From NCBI GenBank assembly GCA_018881555.1, contig JACAXG010000021.1:9127909-9191908 (forward strand): a DNA stretch of 64,000 bases, written 5' to 3'. The stretch's first letter is position 1. Each line of letters begins with the position of its first letter. This DNA is from Amblyornis subalaris (Eukaryota > Chordata > Aves > Passeriformes > Ptilonorhynchidae). Positions 1-13,200 of the stretch are shown here, in pieces. The notes beneath the pieces are model-generated. The model did no database searches, was not told where the DNA came from, and saw only the letters and a program-made list of their open reading frames with translations. The translations under genes were made by a program, and so were the position numbers.

Positions 1-3000
1 GGAACCCTGTGCCACAGGACGCTGNGGCTGCTTAGTATTTACACGGCTACAGACTTGAAAGAAAGAAGAAAAGATATTCTGTAGGAAACTATATGCACAA
101 ATGTCACCTCTGGTTGAGGAGGGTGGTGAGGTGGGGGCATTTTCTGGGGTAGGTGACTGTATGCCAGTCCCATCTCCTCCTCCTCCTCAGTGGCAGAGTC
201 TGCTCCTGCCAGGCTTCAAAGTCAGCCAGTAGCTCCAAATAGGCATGTGCACCAGCAACTACCCCTGCNATGCCAGCACTGCCTTGTATATGTGTTCATT
301 GCCTCTACACTTCCAAGAATTCCTCCATGTGGAGGCCTCAGTGCTGACTTGGCCCTCATGTTTTTGATGTTGAGGCCAGGGGTGACTCCATTCACCTCCT
401 GAGCTACTCAGGGAGTAGCTTGAAATCTGGGCTGCTTGCTGATCTATCTGCATGGCTGCATATGGGCATCCTATAGATCCTCCCTGTCCTCAGTATGTGG
501 GTGCTGGGGCCCTGCAAGGAGAACCCTGGGCCATAAGGGCTGTCTGGCATCCATCATGTCCCTTGGCACAGCCAGGCTGAGCCTAAATCATCCTTGATTG
601 CTGTGTGGAGAGGTTGGTCACAAAGGCATGGCTCAGGCTCAGGTTTCTGAAGTGTGTGAGGTCTGTATTGGGTGGCAGGCTGGTGTTCATGTGTCATAGG
701 AACAAAGTGAGTTTGGTTTGAGCTCTGCTGCAGGCTTATGATGGGTATATTACATACGTAATTATCTTTTGAAATTTAGGAATGTGTTAGGAAAGCAAAG
801 GTAAGTGTCCTCCAGTGATTGGTAACCCTCACATGGTAAACCTCAACCCAGCAAGCCAAAGAGAATGCAGCTGAAGCAGCAAGACTCNGCAGAAGTAACA
901 TCAGTGACGACGAGGACGTTTAAGCATGTTGGTATCTCACCATTTCCTGAGCTAGATTTCAGTGAGCTTGTTCAAGTAAAGGGGAGAGGAAACAGAAGTT
1001 GTAGATGCTTTGAGAGCTTGCTCTGGCTGTAGCTGCATGCCAGCCTGGCAGGACCTGACCACATGTTTTCAGTTAACCCCGGGCAGGATGTGCAGACAGC
1101 TCCGGACACATGAGGAGCCTGAAGATGTGTTTGCTTTTGTGGCTGCTCACATCAGTGCCTGCTGTAATAATAGCTCGGTCTGTTACTGGCCAGCATTGAT
1201 TGCATGTTCCTTTCTGACANGATCACAGCAGAGTAGCTCCGAGGCTGGATGAGTGGAGGAACTGAAAGTGCCATGGGAGCTGGGTGCTGAGTGGGGAGGT
1301 GAATGAAGACGACAAAACCCCTTTGAAAGGAAAGTGGTTGCCATCTGCAATGGGAGGGAAGTTGCTTTCTACCAAAGGGTCCCCTAGGAGCAATGCCTGC
1401 CTTGCCCTGGCATGTCCTGCAGACACTCCAAGGCAGGCTGGTCAGCATCTGTCCTCAGTCAAGAGTGGCCTGGGAGTGTGCTGGCAGGCTACAGCAGTGG
1501 GTGTCACAGGCCTTTGCTCCCCACTGAGGGACAGTGAGTATTGTTGGTGTGAGACCTGTCCTGGTGTGCCTACAGCTCTCCTGTTTGTGCTGCTACTGGA
1601 AGTGNTTGAACCATCCTTGTAAAGTTTTTCCAAAATGGGTTGCCAGAGTGTTCTACCCTGGGTGGTTTCATTGCCACTGAGTGACATTTGGCAATATATT
1701 GGTGATGGTCTTGCCCAAGGGCAGGCTGCTCAGCAAACCTGGCCCTGGCGGTACCACTAAGCCAAATACATCAGGGCCAAACCTCAATCATATACAGCTC
1801 TTGTGAATCCTGAAAGCCTTTTTCAGATCTTCACCACAGAGCCTCCATAGACCTTGTTTTGAAGAGAGATGTTTTGTCCTTTCCTGGCTTTAAACAGTTC
1901 CCCAAAATAAACCCTCTGCTATTTACCAGCATTGTTTTCTTTCTGGTGTTGAATGCTGATAAATAATCAGACCCATTATATTGTATTCATGTCTGCCCTG
2001 GTAGCAAATAATTACTACAATTACTACCAAATNAAAATGCTTCTGTTTCTCCTGGTGTCATTAGCACGTCCCAAACATTTTGTTCTTGTGGTTTAAGGTG
2101 CAGTAATAACATGGTCCAAGTGCAACACCCGGTTGAGGGGAGCTTCCCAGCACAGCAAGCTTCCCAGCCGTGATTGCCTCTGAGATGCTGCTGATTTTCA
2201 ATCACAGTGTCAGATCCTCCTCTACCACAGGGAGAGCAACTGCTTAGCCTGTGATTTACCCAATTTATTCCAGTAATAACCGGGCTGGCTGTGTAGCCAT
2301 CTGTCTGCTTTACATGCTCCTCCTGCCCCCCACCCTCTGCCACCACACAGAGTGAACCGTGTCTCTGTCCTTGCGGCAGCAGAGCAAAGGCTTTGCCCAG
2401 GACATGGAGCAGGTCTCTGTGCACTGAGAAGGGGACAAATGTTCCTCCCTCTGCTTACCCAGAAGCAGCAATAGATGGCTCCCCTCTCTGCTGACCTCTG
2501 GATGCCAGGGCTGCCAACAGTGGGGCCTGCTGCAGATATTTCCACCAGGCAGGGCAGGAAAGCTCCCTTCTCAGATAGGGCAGGGTAGCTTATCAAGGTT
2601 TTGACTGCACCCTGGCCCAAGTGAGGGGAGCTATGGCCAATTGGCNAGGGGGAAACTGAGGCAGGGAGTAGCTAAGGCAAGGACGTAACACAAAGATAGT
2701 GGAAAGATACACATTAGCCTGAAACTGAGTCCACGGATATGAAAACCATCATGATCACATGGCTCTGTCTGTGAAGAAAAACATTGTATTGACTGGATCA
2801 TTATAAAGCCTCTAATTGAAGAGTAGAGTCCTCTCTGCCCTGTGTAATGTTGCTCAAACAGACCTGCACACAGCTCCTTCAAAGCAGATGTTAGCCAGGG
2901 TACAGACCTAGATCAACAGTCATTCAGGATCAGTATTGCTTGAAACCACTGGGTAAAATCAAATATAAATAGAGCAGAGAGCATTTGAAGCAATTAGGGT

Positions 3001-6000
3001 CTCGGNGGAGATTCATTCCCCGTAACGAAGCCAAGGAAAGGGGAGACGATGCATCATGTCTGTAATGCAACGAGGACATGCAGAAGCTGGATTACTCAGA
3101 AAACTCGGAGCAGCACGTATGGTTCCTATTAAATCACCCGACCTTTCCATCTCCAGTGGTATTTCTGGGGCTTTCATTACTGTGGTGCTCTACAAACTGT
3201 AGCCTTGTGATTGCCCCTAGGAGACAACACAATATTGAGGTAAATAGGATTTTTACCTGTGTACACCAAAATACTGAGTTTTACAGCTATTTTTGAACCC
3301 CACTGGTACTGCACAGAGGAAAGGTCCTCCCTTTGGAGCTGAAATGCAGAACAGAGTAAGCAAATCATTTGGGTTGTTAGCAAAATTGTTGGTTGTGTGA
3401 AGACTTTCAGCTGTGGCTGAAATGGAAAGGAAAGCAGGTGGCAGAAGTGTCTGCACTACCTGGGGTGCTTGAGGTAGATACTGCAGAGTGGTTAACCATC
3501 CAAATTTATCCCAGGTGACTGGGATCATCTGAAGCACCAGTTAAAAGAAGCACATGTCCTATAATTTGTGGCTGTGGGAATCCAATCTCTTTGTGCCTTG
3601 GTCTATAGGCAGTGCTGTCTAAACACATGAACAAGGTATTTAGGGAGGCTTCACACTTCCCATCACTCCTTCAATGAGCTTTGTCCACGTGCCAAAGGGT
3701 GTTATAGCTGTTCTTTAGCAGGGAACTGGGGCAGTTGAGAGGCTTTGCCCAGCGCTGGGTTGGGCTATAGGAACCTGGACTGCAGCCCCATCCAGGGTGT
3801 GCAGGATGAGACCTGAGAGTCCCTCCACACCTCTNCATTCCCTCTCATGAGGGAACACAGGCCAGGAGAGAGCAAGAGCTGCTCCATGAAGCTCCCCTGT
3901 TCTGGACCCAGGACTCCAGGGTACCCCACCAAAGTCACCTCCTGGTGCTGAGCTGGGGATGCTGCCAAGGGCTTCCTGCATGACCAGGCCTTTGCTCTGT
4001 GAGTGATGCTGCTGCTCTGTGGAGGTGAGGCTGACCAAGGCTCTTGGGCTCGTTGCAGTGTGCCAGGAAATGGTCTGGACATGAACCATAGGCTTTGGTC
4101 TTCTCAGCTGGGGTCACCTGGTTGCTTNCCACTGTAAGAGGCTGGGTACCACAGACTGAGTGACTCTTCATCTCACCCTCCCATGGCATCTCGCAGAGGC
4201 ATCTCTTGCCGGAGAAATACCTGCCAAAGTTTTGGACCTTTCCTTTCAGTAGCCACTCAGAAATTAGTCTTCTAAGACATGTACTGGTTGGAAGCCCCCA
4301 TCAGGCTTTGGAGATGCCAGCACTGCCTCTTCCTGATGGATGTGCCACCTATGCAGAGCCCACTGGTGGCCTGGTCTTGATGGTCCTGCATCAACCAGAA
4401 GAACAACACGTTTTGTCTTGGTGCGGGCAGAGACAATTTATGTACTGCAAAGGAGCAGTACTTTTCTTCCCTCTGAAAAAGGAAAAGTTTCTTGATCTCT
4501 GAATCACTCCATCGCCTCCCTCTGGATCAGGTAAATAATCTGGGCTTCCTGAGCTTGTGACAGGAAGAGCAGGGATGGAAATACAAGAGTGTAGCTCAAG
4601 TCGTCCTTTCATGTCATGTGCTTGGCTGGGCCAGGCCATTGGGGATGTGCAGCCGTGGTGGGGACTCCCTTCATGGTGGGGACAAAGGGAAGTGTCCCAT
4701 TTCTTTTCAATGCTGTGTCCAGGTGTCTTACCACAGCTGCCGGCATAGACTTGGACCTGCATCTGTGAAGAGCAGAAAGACCCTGAGACCAATGCCAGGC
4801 AGATGGGGATGTGCCTGAGCTGATGTGGCCTTGAACCAAAGATAACCCCTGAAGACGGTGAAACACATGGAGCTGCCTTCAGGTCAGCAGATCCCCACAG
4901 TGCCTGCAGTCAACATGAGCCTCTTGCTTCTCAGGGATTTACCTGGAACAGCCACTTGGTTGATTCTGGGGCAAAATAGGGAAGGGCAGGAAGGTTGCAC
5001 TGGCAAGGGTGGCAAAGTGCTGTTCCCACTGTGTAATCAGTTCCTGAAGAGGAAAAGCAAACAGCAAAGATCTGCTTGACTTCTCTTTCCTTTCTTTCCC
5101 TTTTATAATCTAAGAGGGAAGAGTGAGCAGCAAGACCCATTTGCAGCTCAGGGGTGCACAGCAAAGAAGTGCCTGCAGCCAAAAGCAGGACTGGTGGTGC
5201 CTGTGAGGAAGAAGAGGTTCTTCTCCCTGTAGGTTTATAAACTCTTGGCTCACAAAACAGGAGGACAAAGTGCATTGCCAAAACGGCATTGTGCTTGATG
5301 TCTGGGTCAGAGAAGCTCCAGCTGGGCCTGGGCAGCCCCTTTGACTTCCCCACCCCTTGACAGCCAGCCAGCAGCTGGGGGCCAGGCTGGCACCTCACCC
5401 CCGGCAGGGATGGGAAGGTGAAGGGACCATGGGAAAACCCAGCTCTGGCTGCTGCTGAGAGTCTGGCAGCAGCTGCAGTTTGGAAAATATTTCTCCACCC
5501 ACGTGCCTTCCCCTCTCTGTCCCTGCCATGGTCTGCCTCAGCTGCATGAAGGCAGCAGTGACTGGCTGGCCCAATGGACTGGGGACTCATGGATGAACCA
5601 GCCACCCCAAGTGCCTGATGGCTGGATATGAGGACCAGCTACAGAGCATGTGATGGGAATTACAGCTGGGTAAGCTCAATGCCGTGTTAACCCCATGGGG
5701 CACAAGCAGGTCTCGGTTGCACAAAGCACGAGCTCTGCTCTGTCCTCCCCCAGGGTGGTGCCTGGCACTGCTGGGACTGCAGTCCTGGAGGGGTGACAAT
5801 GCAAAGCCACCCCTCACCTGTCTTGTCCAGGGCACCAGACACCCTGCCATAAAAGCAGCCTTTCCCCATGTGCCCCTGTGTGTTGCCATTTATTACATTG
5901 CTAGGGGAAAAGGTGGGCCTGGCACTTTTGGGGATTTTGGGGTGTGAGCTGGGTAGTCACCAGGGTGGGCTCAGAGGATGGCAGCACTAGGGAGACTGGA

Positions 6001-9000
6001 TATTTCTCGTGGTACAGTGCCCTACGTGCAATAAAAACAAATCAGTCCATTTTGGTCAAAGCCAACAGAACCTTTTGGAAAAGCCTGCCCTAAGAGGAGA
6101 TGCTGTTCCCAGAGCATCCTACAATCTCTGGATAATGCTGCAGTTGGTGTCAGTGCACACAATTAACTGCTACAGCATTAGCAGCCCCAGAGATTTCAAA
6201 ATCTCAAAGAAGGCCTCAAATCTCACAGCACTGGCTTGAAAAATAGATTAAAAACTGGGCAGTTTGAACTCTGGTTACTCTGGGTTTTGAAAACTTTTGG
6301 ACTTAGCTGGGCTGCATTTTCAGGTACCCTTTGCATTGCAATGGCAAGGCCACAATAATTACAGCAGAGAAGGGAGCTTATTTTTTGAAGGAAGCCGAGA
6401 TTATCATATATTTATATTTACAGGGAGGAGGCTTTAACAATTCCCTAGGCTCTGAGTCTGTTAAAAATTGCAACAGCCCCTGACAGGATAAAAGATCAAC
6501 CTCAGACCAATTTAGCTGTGTGGTTACTGATCACCTCCTCTAAATGAGCAAGAAGTGGACTTGCCTTTGCCTTGTCTAGGAACTCTCTATATGTTTGCAG
6601 ATGTGCCGACAAAGCATTGTTTCCATTGGCAAGGAGGGTGAAAGTGAAGTGAATCTCATTGCCCAGGAAGGCATAAAGGCAGGCTAATAAATAATCAGGT
6701 GGTGAAATAGCTACTTGGCAATAAGTGGCAATAAGTGGTGAGGCAATTGCAGTGCAATAAAGGCCAATAAGAGAATATGATGTCATGTGTGTCTCTGCTT
6801 GGCCAAAGTGTGCCACTCACTGCAGAAAATAGCAAAGAACTGTAAAAACAAAATATATTTGTCTTTCAGCTGGAAACTGAGGCAATAATCACTATGGTGA
6901 AGTAGCAACCAAGCTTTTGGTTGGACATCTCATTTCTTCTCCCAAGGAAGACTCTGCCACACATCGACTGGGAAGGCTGGAAGCTGGGATACAAAGTGAA
7001 CGTCAGCTTCCTCTTTATGTGCTCCAGCCTCTGAGCAGCTGTGGGGCTGGAGCAAACCTAGAGGGAGACCCTGAGGGTGTGTTTCACAGGGGCCACAGCT
7101 TGCTGTGTTATGGTCCTTTCTCCCCTCCCAGNTCCTCCATATTGAAGTGGAGAGTGAGCCGTTGGGAGATGGAAAAATATAAATATATAGGGTTTAGAGC
7201 CTTAAGTAATGGCTGGGGGGGGAGGGTGGAGGAACAAGGCAACTGAAGACGGGGAAATCTTCCCAATGTCCTTGCAGGGAGATCAGTCAGAAGGCCAGAC
7301 TCACCACAAAAGTGAAAACCAAGGAGTGAGGCTTGCAAGTCTCTGGTTCCATGGGTTTTGCTCCCGATTTTGCAGGTACCTATTGCTGCGCAGCAATCCC
7401 TGGGCCAGCAGTGTTTTTTGCTGGGCATCCTCAAAAGCAAAGCCCCTACAATTGCCAGCCTTTAGCAGTGCTTCCACTTGTCCTAAATTTCTGCGGAGCG
7501 ACCCATAGATGCTGCCAAGGCTCCACCCTAGAGACAGCCACCCTTGACAGGGGAGATGGGATCAGGTCTCATCAACACTTGTGAAACAGTTTGGGGGTGA
7601 ATTATAGAAATAGAATGATTCTTTAGATTCTGGGAAAGATGTCCCAAACCTCCTCACAGACCCTTTAAAAAGACAAAAATCCAAAGAAGAAGACAAACAA
7701 AGCACCCAGCAGCCCGTGTTGGAGGATGTTAGGAATTACTTTTGAAGGTGCTTGTTTGCCTGCATAAGGACAGACGTACCTTCCTCTAACAATGCTGTAG
7801 AAAAAAACACCCTCCTCCAAGTTTGGGGTGCTCTGGAGGGCAGCCACGCTGGAATTGTGATTAAGTGTTTTGGGCCATGCCTTTCACTGCAGCCTGCCAG
7901 ATAAATATTTACAGCTGACCACGAAGAAGCAGGGGGGGAAGGAGAGGAGAGACATCTGTAAATTCTTTGGGGCCTTGCTGTGTTTTAATTTTAATTTAGT
8001 TCTTTTTTTTGGTTGTTTTTCCATCCACACATCATTGTCTCTTTCTCTCAACCCACAGACAGCTAAAGAAAAGAGTTTTGAGAGAAAGAGGTTATGTCTA
8101 AAATCTCAGGGGATAGATCCTGCTTGCAGTGACCGTGGCATAAAATCTGGAGCTGTGATAAACCAGTGCTGCAGAGAGCAGACCACAACCTTTGGTTTAC
8201 TAACTGGNGTAAATCTAATGTAATGTTATTGATCTCTGTGGATTTACTCTGAGTCTCATTGCCTCCTCCCTTGTTTTCTTCACANTTTTCCTTATCCATG
8301 CGAAGTCAGTGCCTGTGTGGCTGTAAAATGCCAGTGAATTGCAGTGTTACACCCACTTCTCAGTGGTGTAAATAATGCCCTCCATTTGGCCTCTGTTCTC
8401 AAAAGAAAGCAATTCTCCGTGCCCAGTGGGAGAGCATCAGCCAGAGCATCAGCCAGAGCATCTCCTCCCACCGATCCCAGCTGCCAAGGTGTCCGTAGCT
8501 GAGCCCTCTGAAGAGTGGGGCAACCTAGAATGACTTCTATAAATGAGGGCCCTCAACCCTGGGGGGTCTCTGCATTTTGATCTATGAGCATATATGTCCT
8601 GCTCAGAAACATATGCAGGAATCTATAGCTATAAAAGCCACTGCACCACCCTGTAATCCAGCCCAGATGTGCCTCTCCTTTCATGGCACACTCAGGGGAC
8701 CCCTCTGAGCTGAGGCAGGCAGGGATGGAAAGCATTGTTCAAGTTCACTCACCCCATGGAAAGTGACCCTTGCAGAGGTCCAGAGCAAGAAGGCTGGTGA
8801 GAACGATTGACTTTGGGATGGGGACTGGAGCATGAGTCAACTGATGCCAGCCCCTGCTGTCATCAGATGCCTTATGAGGCCACTGGCACACGCCAGGAGG
8901 CTGGCAAACTCTGGGCCTCTCTGAGAGACAAACATCAACGTGTGCAGTGCAAACCCCGGTCTCACTTGAGCTCCCAAAGCTCAATGCAGAGATTATGCAG

Positions 9001-10080
9001 GCAGCTGAGCCTCCAGTGATAATATGGTGGGGCTAGTCACCTCCATAAAGGCTTTAAACTTGGGAAACAGAGGCCAAGTAATGAGACTCTGGGAGGGTAA
9101 TTTCATGATGATCCATTTGGGAGAACAGGGGAAAGACTTTATGCTTTGTTGTAGGTCACATTTGCAAGCGAGCTACCAGGATCTCCTCCTCCCCATGTGG
9201 TAGCAGCTGGGGCTTGAGACTTATCCCTGCTCTTATCGGTGATGTTCTAAGTAGCCAAAAAAGTAGCATTTCAAAAAACTTNTGCGATGGCTGCAAAGTC
9301 ATCTGGGAAGTTACTCTTTCTGTTAGTGTCATAAAGTTGCATGGCCCTAAATAGAAAGTGTGGAGGCAAAGGTCTTGTCCCCAGGGCTTTGCAGTCTCAG
9401 CGCAAAGAGTGCGGTTATAAAGCAAGTCACGGAGCGCAGGAAGGAAATTTATGGCTCGGAAGATGGATAAATAATACGCCAAGATCAACAGTAGTGGTAA
9501 TGTTGAACTGTACCAAGTGGAGTTCCTCTGCTGTTACAGGGCTGTAACAGGCTTGGAACCTTGCACTGAAACGAGCCAACTGCTGGGGAGCTGCTGCAGN
9601 GTTGAGGCCCTGGCACGGGCACCACCAACACCTGAGAACATGAAGAAGCTGTTTGGATGGGAGAGAGCAGTGCCACATAATAGGAATGTGTCTTCCCCAA
9701 CACGACTTTACTCCTGGGGTCAGCACTGGGTTGTGACGAAGATGGGGGTTTTACGGTCACGGTCTCACGCATCACCTCCCAGCAGTGATGTGACCTCATG
9801 GGGTGCTGACGTGGCTCTAACTTTTCTTTTGTAGACCATCTGGAAGCCTCTTGGGCCTCCAGATGTGGTGAGAGGAGGATTGGGCTTTATGTAGCTCTCA
9901 GAGGGTGGAAGGAGACAAAATTCAAAATCTTGGCAACTTTTTTGTGGCTCCTCTCAGCTTTCCCATATGTCTCCTTACTTCTGTTTAACTTTCTTCTCTT
10001 CTCTTGTCCTGCAAAGTCAAGTCACTCCAGTGTTTACTTTCTCTGTTTTCTGCTCAAGCTGTTAAGCATGTCCTAGGTCA
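1..10080. other. Intergenic, no gene recognised
   Basis: Mixed unique sequence with near-neutral GC. Open frames up to 224 codons occur but have no conserved features or splice structure. Scattered decayed SINE-like bits (for example GGAAACTGAGGCA near 2652). Confidence 0.6.
8431..8462. repeat. 12-bp tandem repeat (2.7 copies)
   Basis: AGAGCATCAGCC repeated, with a partial third copy. Confidence 0.9.
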
Positions 10081-10250
10081 TCCCTGCTAATGGATCACAT
10101 AAAAGAGAGGTGGAAATTCTTTGGTGGATGTGTCTCGAAGGAGAGGTTGGAAAAACATATCAGAAGCAGTATAGGGATACCTGATGCAGTCTTGGGANTG
10201 CTAATGGACTAAATGACCTCCTGTAGTCTTTTCCAGCCCCAGTTTCTGAG
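10081..10250 (+). mobile_element. CR1 LINE fragment (sense, 3' end)
   Basis: The end reads like the CR1 3' region: GACTAAATGACCTCCTGTAG then TCTTTTCCAGCCC, the avian CR1 tail with many substitutions. One ambiguous base at 10198. Confidence 0.6.
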
Positions 10251-13200
10251 CTCCTCTGACCCCTAAATTCTATTCTGTACTTGCTGTACAGAGCAAGTAG
10301 CCAGTGTTTAGTCCCATACTAATTCTCCATGTGAACTGTCTGAAAGCAGAAATGATTGTTTGGAGGAACATCCTGGCCACCCCCAGCCGCTCCCAGGCAC
10401 TGGACAACCAGCCCCTGTATGTGACCTGAGACTCCAGAGACAAACTTACCTCCTTTCCTCAGGGTTTGCTCTTTGAATACCTTTGAAGCTCCAGCTCCTG
10501 GAGTGCTGTGCTTATAGGTGGCTCTCATCTCTCACATCCTCAAAGCAATGACAACAGGGGTCCTGAGGGGAGAGGAAAGCTTGCATGTAGCCTTCACAGC
10601 AAGAAAGCAAACCAAAGACCTCAACCCTTCAAAAAGAAATCTCACATTTTATGAAGGATCTTCTGATTTTAGTTGAGAGAGTTGCCTGAAGCTTGGCTTT
10701 GGCAATCCTCACGGTTAGAAGACCTAGTGTGAGTGGGACCTGAGAAGCAGCTGGAGAACAAGCCCTTCTAAGATGGCTAAAAGGAGCCCGGAAAATTATT
10801 ATGGAGGGACGCATAGTGGGCAGCGGAGGATCAGCGTTTTGCTCAGCCCTTTTGCCTGTGACACANAACTGCATCTGTCCAAACACTGGCGATTCCCTCT
10901 GCTGGCCGACTCAAACCAACGAGGGGCAGCACAGTGTGCACCCGTCTCCCGCCAGAATGGAGAGCTTCCCGGTTCCCTCCGTGTCGGGCTGGCTCACCAG
11001 AGCTTGCACCGGGTCAGATTTCGGGGTCTGGGCTCTGCGTGTGTGCACTCGCGTGTGCTTTTAACTCAGTCTGAAGGCTTTGCAGGAAATTAATTTGTGT
11101 CAAACGGTTGGGTTTTGTCCTCCCTTTGGTTTTTGGAAGGCAGGGGTTGGAGGATGCTGTTGATTCAATATGCTGCAGCTACTGCCNTGCTCTTCTGGCC
11201 CCACAGCTCTGTATGCCTGGTGCAGCTCTTCCCCAGGAAGCAAATAAGCNAGGGGAAACCTCCTGGTGACAGCCCAGCCATTCTGGGCATAGGTGTCAGG
11301 AAGGAGCACAAAAAGCAGCAGAAGTTTGAATTGATGCTTGCTCAATGGCAGGGTAGCAAGAGGCTGGATTATCCAGAAAATGAGTAAGAATGACAGGCAG
11401 CAACCTTCTGGCTGTTCCCCAGGATTTAATGCCACGCTGTGATCTCCAACGTGCGCATCACACAGCAAGTGCTGTAGCTGATCTGTTTGCAGTGTAGGTG
11501 ACACACTCATGGATCTCCTCAGTCCTACTGTAATCCTGTGAGTTCATGTAAGTCAGAGGTTTGATCCAGGTTGGCCCTTGGTTGACAATCCTCGGAGTAG
11601 AGGCCAACGTGTCTCCAGACATGACAGCCTCTTTTCTGGCTCAGTAGGATTGATTGCTCTAGCCTACTGTGACAGAGCTCTGTGAATATTGACTCCTGGA
11701 GACTGAGCTGATGAAACAGGGACTTCACATTGCTGCGACCAGGAAATATGATCCTGGGCCATGCGTTCCTCTCACACCAGATTTCACTCTCTTTCTTTGA
11801 GTTGTGGATTTTTTTATTTGTTGCCCCAAATTGCTGCGCTTAGAGATCATGTTTGCTTGCTAATCTACAGCAATTTTGCTGGCCCAGGGCAGCTGCATTT
11901 GGGAATTAAGTGGGTGATGCACTGCTGAGTAACGTGCAGTTCATAAATGCTCTGATCCTTTCTGCTCAATGGCTCTGGGAGGCCTGTGGACACAGCTGTT
12001 CAGCCACTGGAGTGGTGAAGTGATCAGTGCCTCATTTTTTTTCCACTGTCAACAATTGTCTGTGAAACCCACACGCGAAGTATCCAGAGCAGGCTTACAC
12101 AAAGGATGACAAATATCTATTGCCCTCACTTACTCTGCTGGTTCAGGGTCTGAAGGCTGCACAGTAGATCTCATGGACGTGACCCTGCTGAGGTTCCTGT
12201 GGGTACAAGGAAGATATCATGCAATAAAATTCCTTTCCTTTTCTCTCACTGTGCTTTAAAAATAAACAAACTCTATTGCTTATAACCACTTCCTGCCCCA
12301 ACCATTGAACAATTAATTCTGCCACTGTGACCTTAAATTCTGCTGTTTACCAGTGGTCACACCTCCGACGGTGTTCTTTTACCAAAAAAGCTTTGCTCAT
12401 GTGTGCATCTCTATTGCCTCTGTATTGCATGTTACAGCCATCCATGACCTCTCTAATGTCCAGTGCCAGAGGCAAGGCAGCAACCACAGCACAGTGGGTT
12501 CAGTAGGACCTGCATGTGTGTTGGAGTGTGCACACACATGCGGTGGGGTACTATGCTGCAGATCAAAGGGAAAATGAATCTCTAAAATGTTTAGTTTATA
12601 AAGTGTATTGTTGTTGCTCTGCCGCCCAAGGTCTTCAAAGGGTCCCAGATTTATTGTCTCAGCACAGTTCAGAGATATTTGCTGTAGATTAAAAATGGAA
12701 GAAATAGGAAGGGGGCCAGGCATGTAGATTACTGAGTAAAAATAGAAGCTCTTACATTTGTTTGCTGTATGAATTTGGGTTTTGTTGCTTTCCTTCCCCC
12801 TGCTAGTTCTCTTCTCCCCTCCCCCTTACATTTGTTCCTAAGAGCCAAGGGGTCACGTCTGTGTTTTCTTGTGTGGCCACATGCAGTATGTCCTGACAGC
12901 TCTGCTATCTCTTAGGTAGAAACTGAGATTATCCAGGCATGGCTTTTGGAAAGGAAAACTCACTACAGGCAAATCTGTAATGCTTTTAGTACTGGAGGTA
13001 CCGTTTAATCTCAGCCCCTGACTGTTTCTCTCCCCACAGCTCCTCTGCTTGGAGGAAAGTCATCAACTCAACACATGACAAAGAAATTAACTCTCCTTTG
13101 TGGCCACAGATTTTAAAGAGAACAGCAGTCATTTGAATCCTGCTCAGCTGGTCATGTAATGTAGCCTGGAGAGCCTGGGCCATGCCGTCCAGTTTATTGG

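Noticed and set aside
4931..5605. 224-codon minus-strand open frame
   Set aside because: No conserved domain, no splice logic and biased composition; treated as chance.
7598..7660. Possible CR1 start (AGAAATAGAATGATTC)
   Set aside because: Only the first few bases fit; the following sequence does not continue as CR1.
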